DNA from: Deltaproteobacteria bacterium
GTDB lineage: Bacteria; Desulfobacterota; Desulfobacteria; Desulfobacterales; C00003060
NCBI GenBank assembly: GCA_003647435.1
Contig: QMMV01000091.1
Coordinates: 1-7,492, forward strand
Length of the DNA stretch: 7,492 bases
Reading direction: 5' to 3'
Below, one piece after another: positions 6,008 through 7,492 of the stretch. Made by a program: the position numbers and the translations under genes. Below the pieces are notes generated by a model. The model ran no database searches. It had not been told where the DNA came from and was given only the letters and a program-made list of their open reading frames with translations. Numbering within the stretch: the first letter of the stretch is position 1; every line of letters starts with the position of its first letter.

Positions 6008-7279
6008 ATGAATGATAATCAGGCAGGTTCAGAATTAATATACAGGCCTCGCTGGTTAGCCCCCCTGCTCGCTCAGGCAATAAGTGAACATCCAGTAATA
6101 ATTCTCACCGGGGCAAGACAGGTGGGCAAGAGCACCTTGCTCCAACATGAAAAACCATTTTCAGATTGGTTGCAAATCAACCTTGACAGCCTGGACGTTC
6201 TCGAACAGGCCGAAAAAGACCCCGCTTCTCTCTGGATAGGAGCCAAAGAGGTAATCATTGACGAGGTTCAGAGGGTACCTCGTCTCCTTTATGAGGTAAA
6301 GCAAGCAGTTGATAAAGCGCGTCATGAGGTGCGGTTTGTACTATCTGGCTCGGCCAATCTGCTCCTTATGCGTCAGGTAAGCGAAACCCTGGCAGGCAGG
6401 GCAGTCTATTTTCTTCTTACTCCCATCTCCTTAGGGGAAGTGAGCAGAAAGCAGCCACCGGAATGGTTTTTCAGAGTTTTCGACGGTAAAATGCCTGCAC
6501 AAAAGGTGTTCGGCAAAATGGCATCAAGAAACGTGCCAAACCTTATTCTGCGAGGGTTCATGCCACCCCTTCTTTATCTGAAGCGCCCTGAAGCCTGGGT
6601 GAAGTGGTGGGAAGGTTACGTGGCAACATACGTGGAACGGGATCTGCGACAAATTTCTCAGATAGACTCGCTTACCGATTTCCGTCGCGTCATGGCAATC
6701 CTTGCTCTGCGCAGCGGACAAGTATTAAACCAGACAGAAGTGGCGCGAGATAGCGGAGTCAGCCAATCGACGGTGCGCCGGTATATCAACCTCCTTGAAG
6801 TTAGCTGTTTGTTGGAAAGGCTGCCCGCATTTTATTCCAGTCGCACGAAGCGCCTCATCAAATCACCCAAGATATTCTGTCTTGATCCGGGTCTAAGCTC
6901 CTTTCTTATGGGATACCACGATGTAAAGAGCGTTTCTTCAGCCCGTGAATTGGGTGCCCTTTTTGAAACGCTGGTATTCCTTCACCTAAAGATCTTAGGG
7001 CAGCTCGCCACTCCTCAGCTTAAGTTCTATTACTGGAGAACGGTCACAGGCAAAGAAGTCGATTTCATTATTGAGTGGGGGAGGAAAATTGTAGCGGTAG
7101 AAGTCAAACTCACCTCAACACCACGCTATGAAGATACTGCTAACCTCAGATTGTTTCTTGACGAATATCCAAACACTGCCTTCTGCCTTTTGATCCATAA
7201 TGGCACCACCACAAGAATATTCCATAAGAAGATTTTGGCCATTCCGTGGCAGGCACTTGCCTCGGCACAACCCCTTTAA
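6008..7279 (+). CDS. AAA+ ATPase with DUF4143 C-terminal domain
   Basis: A 423-residue protein of the AAA_14/DUF4143 ATPase type. Walker A is GARQVGKST (35-43), Walker B is VIIDEVQ (82-88), and LSGSANL (112-118) is the usual following strand. A winged helix-turn-helix segment covers about 239-275 (NQTEVARDSGVSQSTVRR is its core). The C-terminus has GALFETLV (316-323), EVDFII (350-355) and VEVK (364-367), resembling a PD-(D/E)XK nuclease fold, though nuclease activity is not established for the family. Biological roles are mostly unknown; such genes are frequent and often strain-specific, with suggested links to mobile DNA or defence. The start at 6008 is chosen because MNDNQAGSELIYRPRW fits the family; no ribosome binding site is visible. 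A TTG at 5972 would add 12 residues but coincides with the -35 box. It is transcribed away from the carbamoyltransferase operon. Confidence 0.93.
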   Translation: MNDNQAGSELIYRPRWLAPLLAQAISEHPVIILTGARQVGKSTLLQHEKPFSDWLQINLDSLDVLEQAEKDPASLWIGAKEVIIDEVQRVPRLLYEVKQAVDKARHEVRFVLSGSANLLLMRQVSETLAGRAVYFLLTPISLGEVSRKQPPEWFFRVFDGKMPAQKVFGKMASRNVPNLILRGFMPPLLYLKRPEAWVKWWEGYVATYVERDLRQISQIDSLTDFRRVMAILALRSGQVLNQTEVARDSGVSQSTVRRYINLLEVSCLLERLPAFYSSRTKRLIKSPKIFCLDPGLSSFLMGYHDVKSVSSARELGALFETLVFLHLKILGQLATPQLKFYYWRTVTGKEVDFIIEWGRKIVAVEVKLTSTPRYEDTANLRLFLDEYPNTAFCLLIHNGTTTRIFHKKILAIPWQALASAQPL

Positions 7280-7332
7280 GCTGGTATTCTTGTCACCTCC
7301 CACATCCACTCAAGACAAGTCGGCATTTTTTC

Positions 7333-7360
7333 TTGACATTTCAGTTTTGTAAACTATAAT
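7333..7360 (+). promoter_or_regulatory. Strong sigma-70-type promoter for the antitoxin gene
   Basis: TTGACA (7333-7338) and TATAAT (7355-7360) are both perfect consensus boxes with a 16-nt spacer. Transcription would start near 7367, leaving about 24 nt of leader. Phd/YefM proteins commonly repress their own promoter, so an operator is expected around the -10; I see only a short GTTT/AAAC inverted repeat (7344-7354) in the spacer. Confidence 0.8.
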
Positions 7361-7379
7361 GGTCATAAAAATTTTCAGC

Positions 7380-7385
7380 GAGGAG
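7380..7385 (+). promoter_or_regulatory. Ribosome binding site of the antitoxin gene
   Basis: GAGGAG lies 5 nt before the ATG at 7391. It contrasts with the absence of any such site before the ATPase gene and fixes the antitoxin start. Confidence 0.85.
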
Positions 7386-7390
7386 ACGTA

Positions 7391-7492
7391 ATGGAAAATT
7401 ATGAGCAAATTCTACCGGTCACTAAGGTAAAAAAACATTTTCTCAATATTCTTAAGCAAATGCAAGAAGAAGATGCCACCATTGCCCTCACC
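7391..7492 (+). CDS. Phd/YefM-family antitoxin, N-terminal 34 codons only
   Basis: The frame begins MENYEQILPVTKVKKHF and continues NILKQMQEEDATIALT to the window edge. The LPVTKVKKHF block, followed by a helix and a strand ending in ALT, resembles the N-terminal DNA-binding part of Phd/YefM antitoxins, where the strand usually continues into an N-G-x-P turn just past this edge. Such proteins neutralise a RelE/ParE- or Doc/PIN-type toxin and repress their operon. The toxin, if present, lies to the right of the window, so a complete toxin-antitoxin pair is inferred and not seen. The promoter and ribosome binding site are strong, as expected for an antitoxin that must be made in excess. Confidence 0.75.
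   Translation, partial: MENYEQILPVTKVKKHFLNILKQMQEEDATIALT

Noticed and set aside
7289..7331. Possible terminator after the ATPase: CTTGTC (7289-7294) with GACAAG (7314-7319), then TTTTTT at 7326-7331
   Set aside because: The stem is only 6 bp with a 19-nt loop and is separated from the T run, which overlaps the next promoter region. Too weak to call.

Overview
The window looks like a piece of a chromosome from a mesophilic, probably anaerobic, Gram-negative bacterium. The protein sequences, moderate GC and repeat-filled intergenic spaces remind me of the deltaproteobacterial / Desulfobacterota type, often seen in environmental assemblies. That placement is an impression: there is no rRNA or other marker gene to fix it. 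All genes in positions 1-5630 are on the minus strand, and those from 6008 onward are on the plus strand.

Minus strand, in order of transcription: a NodU/CmcH-type O-carbamoyltransferase (5629-3812), an SxtJ-like membrane protein (3831-3430, overlapping it by 20 nt), a 52-residue DUF5989-type membrane protein (3418-3260, 11 nt further on), gltX (3026-1569) and cysS (1194 to beyond the left edge). The first three form a tight translationally coupled operon. It is the same triad (carbamoyltransferase plus two small membrane proteins) that accompanies sxtI in saxitoxin clusters and recurs in many unrelated bacteria. A carbamoyl group from carbamoyl phosphate is presumably moved onto an unknown hydroxylated metabolite or envelope glycan, with the small proteins perhaps anchoring the enzyme at the inner membrane. 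gltX and cysS are ordinary full-motif aminoacyl-tRNA synthetases.

The gaps between these genes are built almost entirely of repeats. Three copies of one dispersed, MITE-like element lie in the cysS-gltX gap (copy 1, about 1203-1475, minus orientation), the gltX-DUF5989 gap (copy 2, 3061-3256) and upstream of the carbamoyltransferase (copy 3, 5662-5894). Copy 2 has imperfect terminal inverted repeats and is flanked by a 10-bp direct repeat that looks like a target-site duplication. Taking it out would leave gltX only 29 nt behind the small membrane gene. Copies 1 and 3 carry an internal 9-bp tandem array of different length that copy 2 lacks. Copy 1 also carries a 39-bp nested palindrome, and next to it a 7-bp tandem array supplies the gltX stop codon.

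Plus strand: an AAA+ ATPase with a DUF4143 C-terminal region (6008-7279), preceded by a sigma-70-like promoter placed so that its transcript could be leaderless; then a strong promoter and ribosome binding site in front of the first 34 codons of a Phd/YefM-family antitoxin (7391 to the right edge). The two plus-strand promoters share a 12-nt sequence. This side looks like accessory DNA, the other side like core genome plus one metabolic module. I see no CRISPR array, tRNA, rRNA or riboswitch.
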